DNA of 64,000 nt from Stercorarius parasiticus (GCA_013396915.1 VWZL01000904.1:104715-168714); one strand, 5' to 3'. Shown: positions 1-12,783, counted from the stretch's first letter. Numbers and translations are program-made. The notes: a model not told the origin generated them from the sequence alone.

Positions 1-967
1 TGTTAGCCTGGGGACATCACATTTTCTATTTCCTCTTCACTCATATTTTTTAATGAATTGCAATGGTTCTGCCACCACTGGACAAGAAGTCCTTAATCAG
101 AGGATTAATTTGTACCAACTATGGGTGCCACCAAAACAAATAGTACTAGACTTGCTATTGACTGAGCTCTACTCTTTCAACAGAGTTTCCACAACAGCAA
201 TCCAGGACTAGCCTGAAATTTTACAAATCAGTGATCTAGAGAGTTAAGCCATTGAAGCATAATTATGAATCAACTTTGCATCCTGTGATAAAAGACTGAA
301 GACAAAAAAATAATGCTTTGCTTGCAGTGGTATATTTGTAACAGCAAGACATTGATGGGTAAGGTTTCAATGCAGTCTACAAAAGCTATGTGTCACCAAA
401 AAGAAGACAATGAGTTTTCTGGCAGGACATTTAACAAAGTTCCAAAAGGACTAATGCAGCATAGTTTATCAGGTAGTGGTTTCTGTGTTATAGTAAGCTT
501 TTTAAAATCTTATACACCATCAAGATAAAACTGGATCCAAACTAAACAATTACCGACATTTTTAAGTGCATGGAGTACAACTCTCTCCAGCACATATAAG
601 ACCAAGCAGTTTGGTGTAACAAATGCCGTCAGGTGTCTGCTGTCCTAATAATATAATAGTTCAAATGCTATAACTTGGAAGTGAAATGAACAAACAAATT
701 TGTTCCACAGTGCTCTAGAAAGATTTATTTCACAGGTGTAAGTGATTCTGTCACCCTTGGGCTATATCCACAAAACTAGACTGATACTCCTAGTCTTTTT
801 TTTCATCTGCTTTGGGGGTAGAGCTGTGATCGAGCACTAGGAGAAGATGTTTCTTCACTGGTGCTTTACTGTGCTGCTTTAACCTCTCAAGTAAAACCTC
901 TCTCCATTTCTAATGGAGAACAGCAAGTGATGGAGTTTGTCACCCAAATGTCATATTTGGTTGGCTT
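1..967. other. Intergenic, nothing recognised
   Basis: AT-rich sequence with short chance open frames only. I looked on the minus strand for a reverse transcriptase continuing from the adjacent Ty3/gypsy relic and could not recognise one. The relic may extend here in a form too decayed to read. Confidence 0.5.
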
Positions 968-1832
968 TTATTTTAGCAGACAAACCCTTTTGCAAAGCAA
1001 AGTGGTGGTGGTGCAGGTTGTGCTGCCCTTTACAACAGCAGATGCTGGAACCCCCACTGAGGAAGCTGAAGACATTGAGTGGCCACCAACTCCTGAACCA
1101 GCTGATGCAATCCAGAAGCCTCTGCCAAGGATGGAAATATGGCTATGCACAGTTCCAAATGTAGTCGGCAATAGTATGTACCAAAGATTCACCTGAAGAA
1201 AGTCAAACATGGGTATTGAATTCCTCACGTAGATATACCCTAGGCTCATAAAGCAGCAAGCTTCTAAAGCATTGTAAATAAATTGAGGTAGTACAGAAAA
1301 TGCTGATCCAGTATCTATCATTAATTCAATAGCCTGAGGCTGGTTTCCTGATGTAGAAGAAACGTTAGGAATACACAGTATTGCATCTGCAAGGTATTTC
1401 ATACAGCTTCTATCCACATTCAGAACATTAGCATCTGGCAGAGCAATTTCATTTTTTTGGTGGTTAGACTAAGAACTGCGAAACACCTTCACAAAATGTG
1501 CAGCCTTTCTACATGCTTGAATCCGTTGTTTTCTACAGAATTTCTAGGGAAATGTGTAGTTTACTGGCCAGGTCCACAGCAGCGAAATCAGCTAGTTTTG
1601 TGTATTTTGAAAATTCATAATTTTTCTTAGGCTTTTCTTTCAGCCACATTTGTTGTCTGAACATCCCTTGACTTAATGCTTTTGTGTCTGCCATCACCAG
1701 CTCCATTTGGCTAGTAAAGGATTTAGCTTTCTGCAGTGTTAGATCTGATGCACATAGTAAATGTTCTCTGATAAGAAATGCAATTATTTCCAATAATAAA
1801 ACAACTCTCATAAACAACAATTGGGTGCCTTA
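968..1832 (-). mobile_element. Decayed Ty3/gypsy-type gag-protease relic
   Basis: Seen: on the minus strand, three gag-pol landmarks follow in the correct order. First is a gag C-terminal helix region (about 1680-1770) reading IREHLLCASDLTLQKA, then ALS, like the 'RERLL..DLTLEKA' stretch of vertebrate gypsy gags. Second is a broken zinc knuckle (about 1472-1513) reading CRKAAHFVKVFRSS, where one cysteine has become F and one glycine A. Third is an aspartyl-protease active site IDTGSAFSVLP (DTGS at 1304-1315), followed by ILGRGFW (about 1110-1130) in the place of the usual LLGRDWL. Stops and frame changes separate the parts, including a stop at 1830-1832 just upstream of the gag piece, so no functional protein is made. 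No LTRs or reverse transcriptase could be found. The element probably predates the neighbouring ERV LTR. It could instead be a dead copy of a domesticated gag-protease gene. The gypsy-like assignment is fairly secure; the exact family is not. Confidence 0.62.
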
Positions 1833-2559
1833 AAGAAAGTTCTGTAGAGTCTTCCTTTTCTTTTCTCCCTTGAATGAAATTAATAGTGTTAAGTTATAAT
1901 AATCAGTTTAAGAACCAAAAAACTTCTTCAGTGATGTGAGGCCCGTAACATATTCATCTTTGAAAAGGACTGTAAAATATATGCTGATCTCTTCTACCAA
2001 AATGGTGCATAAACAACACACCTCACACACTGCAGAGCTTTTGACATTCATATTGAATTTTTGTTTTCAAAGACTTTCATCCAAAGATGAAAAATAATTG
2101 AAGTCTTACCCAGGCTTTGCAAAGGAAGCATAGGCAGATTCAGGGATGAGTGAGACTTCCTTGCTGGTAATTCACTGTGCAACAAGAACAAAAAAGCAAA
2201 CCAAGTTTATTAGTCAGGTTATTAAACAAAGCAAAGTGAACGCCTGAGCAGTGGCAGGACCAAAGGCAGGACAGCCCCTGCAACTCCATGGTGGCCCTGG
2301 CTCCTTCCTCCCTCCCTCCCTCAGCACGGCCAGTTCCTCTTCTATTAATTGAGACACGGGCATTTTCACCATGTGCAGAAACGCTTGCCCTCCTTTCTTC
2401 AGTGTAATCTTTCTCATCTCTTAAATCCACTTCTAAACATAACCCAGAAAGTCCGTGCCCAGCCACTTGTTGGTCTAACAGCTGTGGATATAATGAATTT
2501 TTGCCTGATAGTCCCCCGCAAAAGTGTTTACTTCACTTCTGTGCGGTATTGCTGTTCTT
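1833..2559. other. Intergenic, possible unreadable ERV flank
   Basis: No gene seen. A pyrimidine-rich patch (about 2300-2335) and a GC-richer stretch precede the LTR that follows. Part of 2480-2560 may belong to the same ERV, but I cannot place a boundary. Confidence 0.4.
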
Positions 2560-3338
2560 TGGATTGTTTAAAAATCTGACACTGTTAAGTCCTGATCTTT
2601 AAGCGTATTTAAGTGCTCAAACCCCTTATTGCACAGTGTGTCTGTGGCGAGGGGCCAGCAGCCGGTGAGGGGTGCTGTGGGGCGGCCTCTGTGAGGAGCG
2701 GCCGGGGCTGCCCCGGGCCGGACACAGCCGGTTCCGACCGACCCACCCCAGGGCACGGCTGAGCCCCGCAGACAAGATGGTGGTGGCGCCTCAGGGAAAA
2801 GAGATTTAGGAAAGGGCAAAAGGAGGAGGGGACAAAAAAGGAGTGAGAAACAGCCCTGCAGACACCTAGATCGGAGAGTTCCATGTTGGAGAAGTTTATG
2901 GAGGACTGTGGCCCGTGGGAAGGACCCCATGCTGGAGCAGGGGAACAGCGTGAGGAGGAAGGAGTGGCAGAGATGAGATATTACGAACTCCTTGCAACCC
3001 CTGTTCCCCATCCCCTGTGCCACTCGGTGTGGGAGGAGGTGGAGGAGTCGGGAATGAAGGAGTGAAGTTGAGCCTGGGAAGAGGGGGGAAGGGGGAGAAG
3101 TGGTTGTAGTGTTTGTCTTTTTTCTCACCGTCCTACTCTGTTATTAACTGGCAAAAAATTAAATTAATCTTCCCCAAGTGGAGTCTGTTTTGTCTGTGAC
3201 AGTAAATGGAGTGATCTCCCTGTCCTTATCCCAACGCATGGGCTTTTCATCTTACTTTCTGCCCCTGTCCTGCTGAGGAGGAGTGAGAGGGCGTCTGGGT
3301 GGGCAGCCAGCAGCCAGCCCAGGTCAGCCCAGCACACA
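2560..3338 (+). mobile_element. Avian endogenous-retrovirus LTR, 5'-truncated
   Basis: A GC-rich block (about 2640-2790) is followed by purine-rich sequence, then a mutated poly(A)-signal region (about 3150-3170), then a terminal part rich in CTGTCCTGCTGAGGAGGAG-like sequence that ends in CA at about 3338. I recognise this order from abundant GC-rich LTRs in bird genomes, probably ERVL- or ERVK-related. The usual LTR start (TGTCCTGGTTT type) is not visible, so the copy looks truncated. No internal retroviral genes, primer-binding site or second LTR are visible, so it is probably a solo or fragmentary LTR. Boundaries are approximate; the family name is not certain. Confidence 0.68.
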
Positions 3339-6300
3339 TGTTCATAATGAACAGCAGTTACACCGACTGCATTTAGGAATTTGATCTCAGCATAGATTTG
3401 GTCAAAGCATGCTCAGTAGGGCAGCTGCAAGTCCCCAAATTATAGTGCCTATTTGTAGTTGTTAAAAAGGATTCTGTATGTAGTAGAACTAGTTTCATGC
3501 ATGTTCCACAGGCTCCCCTGCTATAATGACTGTCTGATACACATTCATGCTCCCACCTTCCACAAAACAGTTTTACCCACACCATGCAGGCTGCGGGCCC
3601 TGTAGTGCCCTCAAGTTGTCCCTGGTCCCGAGGCACTGTAATCACAGCCCCTTTGGTTCATTTGTCCCACTTCTGCTCATGTCGTCCAGCCCCCAGCTCC
3701 CTCTTCTATCCTAGACTGGCCCTTCTTCCCTAGCTATTCTGCACTGCAGCCAGGCAGACCCGTACGCAGGGTCCCTGGCCAGCCAGAGCCCAAACCAAAC
3801 AAATAACTGTTCAGATCATGTACCAGCTAGTGCAGATATTTAAATGGGTGTTTACCTGTGTGGGTTTTTATCCTGATGTCTTTCCTCTACTCGACCACTG
3901 CTTTTTATGACAAGTTTAAGAACTTAATGTCTTCGGGCCTTCAGTAGAATTTTTGGGAAATTGGCCAGTGACTTCAAAATGTATTTGTGGTAGGGGAAAT
4001 GACTGGCAGCGAGAGACAGAAAGATCACAAAAAAAGGAAAGCAGGCTAACAGTCTATTGAGCTATGACTCTTTTCATCTTTAATGCAGAGGAAAAATCTG
4101 TGAAGACTTCAGAGACTAGAGGTGCCATCACATAGCATTTCGTCTTGATCTAAACAGCATGAAATCGTAAGTTTGTATATTTGTACCTGTGACTCCTGCC
4201 ATCTGCGCCTGAGATCAGGCTGGAGCATTATACGCTGGGACTGCATATCACATTATGAAACATTACATGCAGCAACCTTCAGTCTCCAGGGGCCACACTT
4301 CAGTTATTAAAGGTGAAAGAGGTGGCAGTCTTCTCCATTTGATTCCTGGCATAAGATCTTCTCTCTATGCAAGGGATTAATATTATTTTTTAAATTATTT
4401 TCTATAGCTGTTATGTATGTACTATGCCAGCTTAGTGGAATCATATTCTTAAAAAAGAACTGAACCATGCATCCAAACCACGTTGAAAGAACAAATTTGA
4501 AAGTTACTTTAAAATGAACAGAACAGTCATTTATGCTATGGTGAGTAAATAATAACCTTACCACTAAGACTTCCTTGGAAATCTATTAAAATATATAACT
4601 GCCATCATAGTGCTTCCTCCTCCACGTTTGAGCCAAGAAGCTATCTGTACCCCTCAGCCAACGCATCATGCTTTCTCTAAGAAAGTATCTTTCTTCCTTC
4701 TGAAATGGGAAAGCGACATTACAAATAAGAACACACTGTATTTTTATTGACACTCCATTTCTATTAAATGCTGTGTGCAAACATTAGTGGAAGAAAAGTT
4801 CTTCCACTGGTAAGGCCAACAGAGAATTCGACATCTGAGATACTCACTCTGCCCAGACTCCCTCAGGCCAGTCCTTAAATTCCTTTGGAGATATCTGTGT
4901 GTCAGGACTCAGTGCTGTGAAAAGACAGCCAAGTTAGATAACATACAGGAGATATGACTAAACTTTAATTTTTACAGTATTGTGCATGGGCTCAATACTG
5001 TATACTTAATGTTCATTAACAACAGGATATATCTGCTCTGGAGGAGAACCAGGGTAGCATAGCTACAGACTTCTGCTCTCCAGGCTAGTGCAGATGGCTC
5101 CACAAAGCATGCTTTGTGCTGCACAGTCATATCCTGAGAATCCCAGTCAACAGAAGAGGGAAAAATAGCCCTCTTTGGAAGCTGTCTAGAAGTTAGAAAT
5201 TCAACGTTTCTTACTGCAGAAATGTGTACCATAATTACTGCAGTGTGAGATCCCTTCTACAATTCTTGTCAAAATGCAGGACAAAGTCTTTTCTACAGTT
5301 ACTTGACAGGTGTCACTTACGTGCAAAGAAGGAACTGGCCTTAATGGTCCTGCAAACTGCCACAGAATTCATAAAGTGGGGTCTAGACCCAAAGGGACCC
5401 ATGTCCCTTGTCAGGCCCATGGGATTTTAATGTCTCAAAGACATCAGCAGAGTTAGAGGTATACTCTAGTTTGCACTTTTTCTAATTGTTCCAACTTCCT
5501 CCTCTCATCAGAATTAAAGATTTCCACTTCTTTGTGGGCTGGTAAGACCTTAAAGAAATTAGGAGAGATCACAGAGAAAGTTTCAGAATTTACTTAATGC
5601 CCATTAAGTCATTTATATGGTTCCTACACAGAGTTTAGAAATGGGAGTTGAGGCTGAAAGGCTGATTTTATCACATGTTAAACACTCACTGTGTTGTGAG
5701 GTAGCCTGTTCCTTTGATTTCATTGGCAAAAAGGAGAGCAAGTCCTCTGGGATGCCGAAAGCAGGCCTGGGCTGGTAAACAACCTCGGAGAGGCAAAATG
5801 AAACGCACGTAGAAGTGAATTCCATGCAAAAGTGCTCCATCTTCACCCACTTACTCTGCAGTCAGAATACCTGGCGACTGTGAGCAAGGCAGTGAGCTAT
5901 TATTTTTGAAGATGTGCTGGAAGTTTTCTTCCTGCCTCCTCTTTTCTCCTCCTCCCCAACATATGAGGGGTATCCTTGATGCACAATGCCTCCAAGGGCT
6001 GCTTTTGTGGTGCCTCAGCCTGTGCCGCTTGTCTTGCTCAGGGCTGTGCCTAAAGACACAGGCTAGCAACAAACACGTCAGCATTGTAATGAGGCATAAG
6101 AACGTTAAACTAACTGAAAGAACCATGCTGGCTCCGCTGGCTGAGCTGAAGGAAATAAGAAGCATGCATAAAAGTTAATTTCGTTTGCAAAAATTCTTTT
6201 AATATCACAAGATAGTTAGGCACTGTGTGGCGTTGGTCTTCACACAGGGAAAGTATTTTAAATATGATTTTCATCTTTATGATGTCCTTTTAAACCCTCA

Positions 6301-6666
6301 TGTATGGACTCTGCTTGCATTGTTTCCAATCATTTTGGTCCTCAGGAATAGCTCTTCAAAGAAAGATATGACTGTAAATAAGGCACAGGAAAAAGCAATT
6401 CCCAATAGGCTTAAAACTCTTTGTCTCCCCCCCAACCCCAAATCTCTTCAGGTGATGTGTAGCACAAATGGAACGCATAATGTCTTGTGGCATGAATTCT
6501 CATTTGATTTAAAAAGCTAACACCTGCATATTTTGGCCAATAAAAAAAAAAATGCGAAAAGCTGCAGGGGTTTTTGTGGCACATAGCGTTTTCTAAGATA
6601 CGTATAAGCTTGTCTTATCCTGAAACCTTATGTGTCTGTCCTTATAGATGTTGTCACCATCGACTA

Positions 6667-6693
6667 CAGTTACATGAGGATCAGTTACATGAG
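6667..6693. repeat. 15-bp tandem duplication
   Basis: CAGTTACATGAG occurs at 6667-6678 and again at 6682-6693, separated by GAT, giving a 15-bp period. The duplication stays in frame within a short open frame (6574-6810) that I do not believe is coding. Confidence 0.8.
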
Positions 6694-7787
6694 TTGTTAA
6701 CTGAGCATGTCCTTGCAGAACTGTATCCAATAAGTCTTCAAGAGAGGAAAACTGTGGAAAAAAGCTCAGTGGAAAAACATATTGCAGCATTAAAACACTG
6801 CACTGAATAGCAGCTGATCATAATTTTGTTGACGTGGCTCAATCTGCCCATTCTGTACATTTTAAAGAACTTACCTCATCTCTCACCTTTTTTAAGAAGG
6901 AAAGGAAAAGAGAGGATTATCAAGGGCATTTTGTATTTATATTTCCTGACGCCACTACAGGCTCTAACATAACTGGCATCACACTGAAACATTAATACAG
7001 GATGCAACATGCCACATAATGAGGCTGCCTCTCTTTTGTTTCCAGTCTTTTTCAGAATGCCAGGAGGCAGATGCGTTTCCAACACATGTGCAGGCTGTGT
7101 GGCACGCCAACAAAGAAAGAGCTCCTGCACAGTGTGGGTTTTCATTATTGAAGCATTTATTTCGGTTTCCATTTTGAAATGTATTTCTTTCTCAGTCTGT
7201 GTCAGTCACCCTCACCACCGACAGGTGCATGTGGCATTTGCCACCTTTGTGCTTTGCCTAAGGCTGCACTTCATAAGCACACTACTTTTGCTAAACTATC
7301 TTATCTCTTAGCATCCTTCCTGGGACAGGTGTGCAGCCTCCAGTAGCATTTCAGTGTTTTGGATGGGTGTGAGCATGAACTGTTTAAAGTCTGTGGATTC
7401 CTTTAATTAGAATTAGATAATTAAATATACCAAAAAAACTGAAGTACAACAGGACTACAGGTGAAATAAAGAGGTTAAGAGGCTACAAGAGGCATGAATG
7501 GTGTGTAGCAGGCTGGGTCCTCTGAAGGTTCAAATGGGAGAACGGGGAATGTGCTTTTGATAAATTTGAGATAACTAATTCAACATTTGCCTACCTATTT
7601 TAGCTTCTGCTGCATATAAATGACTATATATTATTCATAATATTTCCTTCATTATGATTTGATCTTCCCACTCGACTCTTAATAAGTCTTGGTTTTAATT
7701 AGGCCACCTGCAACTTGTAATGTAATGGAGGCACAACTTTAAGACTATGAATTCAAAACAGTGAGTGCAGCCTTACTTATTATTATT

Positions 7788-7824
7788 TTATTTTTCGTGG
7801 TAAGAAACTTACCACGAAAAATAA
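7788..7824. repeat. Perfect 17-bp inverted repeat, 3-nt loop
   Basis: The left arm TTATTTTTCGTGGTAAG (7788-7804) and the right arm CTTACCACGAAAAATAA (7808-7824) are exact reverse complements around AAA. The arms contain a CpG on each side. No flanking open frame or RNA gene was recognised, so the function is unknown. Confidence 0.9.
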
Positions 7825-9949
7825 TTTGACATTATTGTTTGAAGCTTTGCATTTCTGTAATGTGATAAGTGAGAATAATTTCCTCTTGCTGTAATTCTTA
7901 TAGGACACAATGTTCATTTAATATGGAAGTTAATAGAACAGAAAGTGCTCATGCAATGGGAGAAGATTAGAAAAAGAGGTACGCAGCATGCATTTCAATG
8001 CAACCTTTCGCACACATCTATTTTAGTTATTGCAGACCACCTGTTAACTAAATGATTCATGTGACTAGACACGAGTATCATGTACTAGTTGTGTCTGTGC
8101 CATTTTGGATACTAAGGAAGAGTGACGCCTGTCATTCACATCATTGGCTTGACAGAAGGTAGCAATACAATTTTCTGATAGTTGATATGTATCACTATGA
8201 AAGGCTACGCTGCTGAATTGTTATGTGTTATTTAAAGGCACAACAGTCATTATATTCCTTGCTAAAACATTCAAGGGGTACCCTAATGATATGTAAGTAA
8301 AGCCTAAGCAGCACATCGGGATTCTTAATGATTCGCCACAAACAAGCACGCTTCAAAAGTAAGGAATTTGTTTGCAAAGACACTCCATGCAAACCAAGGC
8401 TAGTGAGCTCAGTCCACATTCCAAAGTAATCTTGTTTCAGTTGAATAAACAAGGATCCAGACACAAATAACAAGAATTCATGAACAATAACAGTTCAGGC
8501 ATGGTATTAATTAACTATTCATCCACAAGTTGATAAAATGTAGCTAGATCTCTAAATTGCAATTTATGTTTCTGAAAATACAGAATTTGCCAAAAAAACA
8601 TTTAATGATCCACTGGAGTTTGCATTTTGAATTTTCTTTTTCTAAAGGACAAAGTCTTTATAATTCCATGGTTTACTCATAAAAGAGTTATCTTTAAAAA
8701 GCAATGAGAACATGCTATGTAATAAATGCATTTGTTATTGTTTATTTAATAGCAATTTTTTAATGTAAGAATTAAATTTGGGAGCATGCAAACATGAAAC
8801 AAGACATGACTTATTGATAGTACCAATTTTTGTGAGGTCATGCTAACTGGATTGATGAAAATGTTGTATCTGAGAGAAGCCTTTTTCAGAATAAAGTTCC
8901 ATTGCTGACAGATTTTATTTCGTTCCCAAAGCTAAGTTTCCTACTTCCGTATCACATCATTGCACGAAACTGTGGCAATTAACTTCTGCCATTTTTTAAT
9001 TACGTGAAACAAAACTATCAATATGCTACCTGTCACTCAATAATTAGAACTGTTAATGTTTTTAAGCTTGCCTGTGAAATTACTGTGTGATTACTTCTCT
9101 CTAGCAGAAGAATGTAAATATATTCTACTATGAGTCCGCAGCAAGTCAGAAACTTTGACACAATATTGTGCAACTGTTGCAAGGCTTGAAAATATATGAA
9201 ATCATTTTCTTTACCTCTGTGCCTGAAAATTGTTTCTACAGTAATGGTTTTGGCTCAGCATTGCATGATTTCCCTCCCACTCGTGCCTTTCCCCAGTCCA
9301 GAATCACTGCATTTCCTGAACTGTTCCTCCTTTAAATCTGTTACAAGTTCAGTAAGAGTCTGTGAGATGTTGCTTCAAGCCCTTCAAATATGCTTCAAGA
9401 TGTGCCAAAGTTTGCCTAGACTTGGCAAGTCAGAGCATCCTTACTGCCTCATGAATTGAAAAACCTGGTTCAAAAGTCCCCCAGAGACCTATTATCTGTG
9501 GATCACTGACACAATAAACCAGAATAGCTTTCAAGGAACCATTCGGGTCAGCAGTGTCGCTTTGTACACGGTACCTGGGGGATCTTTAATCCATCACTCA
9601 TTGACACAATTCAGAACCATTCCAGACTACTCAGGCTTTGCTTAGGGAGCACTAAGGCAATACATCTGTACAACCTCCTAAGCTCAGCCTTCTAAAAGTC
9701 CTTATTGAAGTCTCCAGCTAAAATTACCGATATGTCTGTGGATGACCGATTTTCTGTGTGAAGTAACTTGTTTTAAAGCACATGCCTGCCAGAACATAAC
9801 CCTGTACACCACTCTGGCACCACCTGGAGACCAAGAACTGTGTCACCTTCCAGGAGTAACTAAAAGATGTCCAAGGATTTTGTGTCCCTTATTTGTCATC
9901 CACAAGAGCACGAAGGATACTGCCATAAATACTGCCATGGCTCAGGAGC

Positions 9950-10997
9950 ACCAATAGGCTATCATTGACCTGATCAGTCTCTAACTGTCTTTCTCCGTAA
10001 TTGCGACTTTCATTCAACTCCTGCTCAGATTTTGGCTAACACACGGATCCTGCCAAGGTCTGATGTATGCTGGGAGCAGTGTTGTTAAGTCAAAGCAACG
10101 ACAACACATAAGCAGGACACGGTGGCCAGAAAGGGCTAAAGGTCATTATGCAGCCACTATCACCTGCAGCTTGCCATCTCCTGCAGCCACCATCCTTGCA
10201 TATTGATTGACTGGCAGTTTTCTTCAGAATCTGCTAACTCACAGACATGGGGTAGACCAAACTTCCAAGCTAGAAGGTATAAATACGTCAGTTTTTGAGG
10301 CAGATCCAACAGCAGCTGGACTGCTGAGGCTTTCGTACATGTGATACAGGGGATGCCCGCAGCATGATGGAGGAGGAACGATGAGCACTCTCACCGTTGG
10401 CTAGGTGACTATTTTGCTCACAGGTGCACAAGTTACAAGTTATGAATTGCGAATTATGAATTAGGGAGCTTGTGAGTTAGAAACCTCATGGATTAAAGAA
10501 TGAATTAGTGAATTCATGCATTAGACTAGTCCGTACAAAGGGGTTTGAGCCCTTGTTTGTTGTGTTTGTTTGTTTTCTCTCCTAATGAGTGAGAAAAATT
10601 AAGTTACAGAGTATGTTGTCATGTAAGTTTGAGAGATCCGAATGGACTGTGACAGTAGTCGTCCTCTGGGTTTTAACTGCCTATGCTCAAGGTCTGCCTT
10701 GAACTGGTGCAGCCACGTAACCTGGGATACAACTGCACAGAAAACAGCTAAGTTGTGAAAAAGGGCTGTGAAACAACTCATCTGGGGCGTTCCCAAAAGT
10801 GCACCTTGCAGCTCTGCCTGTGTCCAGCCTTGTGCCCTGATGGTCTTAATCCTGACCCTGATTTGCCTCCTGGGCTTCCCGGTGGGGCCTCAGACCTACC
10901 TTGTGGCTACAGCTCCACGGGGCACTGGGCTGCCCCAACAACAACCCCAGCTCCACTCACTCACTCACCAGCCGCCTCCTGCCTAGCCCTGGCATGA
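9950..10997 (+). mobile_element. Possible ancient ERV LTR
   Basis: Seen: a TATA-like box (TATAAATA, about 10279) is followed by sequence with an R/U5-like look, (TTTG)-rich DNA at about 10550-10575 and a GC-richer C/T-rich end (10800-10990) with repeated CCTG words. The overall style resembles old avian LTRs, but I cannot match a named family and the boundaries are guesses. No terminal TG..CA pair or target-site duplication was established. It may instead be unique sequence. Confidence 0.27.
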
Positions 10998-11879
10998 CTC
11001 AGATCGAGAATATGTGTCCTGAGGAAAGGCTGAAGGGTTGGAGTGAGGCAGGAGTAGGTGCACAGTCAGGAAGACAACATTGTCAGGACTTTGTCGTTGT
11101 CCTTCCATGGTCGTTTTCCCTGTGATGCCAGGCAAAGGCAGCATCTTCCTCATGTCACCCCCTGTTGTGAAGGAGTTGTGACAAAACACAAGAGCAGTAG
11201 CATCAGCCTTGGGAAAGGTCTAAACTCAGATGAAAAAGCTAATCTTATCCATCATAGGGTACAGGAAAGACAGAGAGAGAGAGGATGGTGAGTCGGTCTG
11301 CTAAATATCCTACATGTCTGCATGTCATCGCCAGAACTGTGAAGCTAAATAAGAAGAGCTGGAAATCTTAATGTATGATTAAGGATGTGACTAAATAGTC
11401 ATAGCATATATTTTCTGGAAAGTCTCACATGACTCACTTGTCAATATTAAAGGATATAAGTTTTTCACTAAAAGTAGGCAAATAATGAGATATTACCCTA
11501 TATACTCAGCACCAAGTTACCAACTTGTAGACTCAGAATATGGAGAAAGTTGAACCAACTGAAGGAAGGTTTATTCAAAGTTAAAGAAAATAAAAGGCTG
11601 CTGGTACAGTCGTGGGGAGCAGTTGATTACAGACAAGGAAAATTACACTAAGGGAGTTTTTTATCTGCAGGAGGTAGAAGTATGGGACCTTTAGGTAATG
11701 GGAAGTCTTAGCCTGCTGAATGTCTAGGGAAAGCAATCTAGCAGGACAGACTTGTCATACTCAAGTTAGGGAAATACGGTCTTGCTCAACCTCCAACTAC
11801 ATGATACAAAACTGGTTAGACAACCAGAGGCTAGATAGCAACTGACAGTAGATAGCTGTCAAAAATAGATGGATGTATG
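10998..11879. other. Intergenic, nothing recognised
   Basis: Short chance frames only. A GA-rich patch (about 11267-11285) is the only simple-sequence feature. Confidence 0.5.
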
Positions 11880-12783
11880 GAAGCTCCACTGTAGTCTGTC
11901 CTGGTTTTGTACTAAACAACATTTTCATTAAGAGTCTGAAGATTAAATAGAAAGGCTTCTTATGCTCTTTTTATTGCATTATTACGATTATTATATTTGT
12001 GAAATACAAAACTAAAAGGGGCTGCAAATATCTTGGCTAGCATCGTTAGAGTTCAAATATTCTAAGCAAACAAGAAATAAGCTACTGAAGAACAGGAAAC
12101 AATTCACCATGAATAAATGCAAGTTTCTATTCTTAGCAATAATTGACTGCACAAATGCAGGATGTACAACATCTGATTTAGGAAGCAGTTCTTCAAAAAT
12201 TGATCTTAGGGATTACAAACTGAACATGAGTGAACAATGCCCTACTCCCAAGAGAAAGGTAACCAGTCATGGCAGAATTTGTAATTCAGAATACATGAAG
12301 AGAAGTGAAATAGTCTTGCTCTGTCTAGCATGGATTAGGTTTCAGTTGGAATATGGGATGCATTTCTGGGCACAGGATTTCAACAAAGTTGTAGCAACCT
12401 AAACATAAAACACAAGGTATCAAGAAAAACGGAAAAGTGTGGTTATTTAATCAAATAAGACATGACTAGTTTGGAAACGCGATAACAGTCTTCATGTACA
12501 TTGAGAGTTGCTGCAGAAAGGAACGAAAGACTCTTTGTTCATGATGCACAGGACAAGAAGTAAATGGCTTAAGCTGCAGCAATAAATATTCATGGTAGAT
12601 ACTGGGAAAATAACAGTGGAGGAGCAAAGCTCTTGAACAGGTTGCATGGGGATGTTCTGAAATCCTCCATACTGGAAGTATAGCAAAAAGGGTTGTATAC
12701 ATGCTTCTGTCAGCAAAGATACGATATGTGTTACAAAACCCACCTTGGAAGTGTCAGGTCATTCTAGCCTTTTCCTATGATTA
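11880..12783 (+). mobile_element. Ancient CR1 LINE fragment (3' part of ORF2 to tail)
   Basis: The nucleotide order follows a CR1 3' half. CATTTTCATTAAGAG (about 11920) matches the 'ATTTTCATTAATGATCTGG' stretch of reverse transcriptase. An open stretch at 12109-12402 then encodes pieces such as LGSSSSKIDLRDYKLNMSEQ and QLEYGMHFWA, matching the conserved 'KLNMSQQC ... LEYCVQFWAP' region. Next come GGACAAGAAGTAAATGG and TTGAACAGGTTGCATGGGGA, and a weak tail ending CCTATGATTAC at about 12783. The copy is 5'-truncated, heavily diverged and has many frame breaks, so it is much older than the 49.8 kb copy. The 97-codon open frame is a leftover of the element, not a gene. Confidence 0.8.

Larger units (their letters stand above)
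3339..9949. other. Intergenic, no gene seen
   Basis: AT-rich sequence with only short frames. Noted inside it are a 15-bp tandem duplication at 6667-6693 and a long perfect hairpin at 7788-7824. I see no exon-like structure, RNA gene or recognisable repeat family. Confidence 0.55.

Noticed and set aside
12109..12402. 97-codon ATG frame
   Set aside because: Its peptide follows the CR1 reverse-transcriptase C-terminal region; it is a leftover of an ancient LINE.
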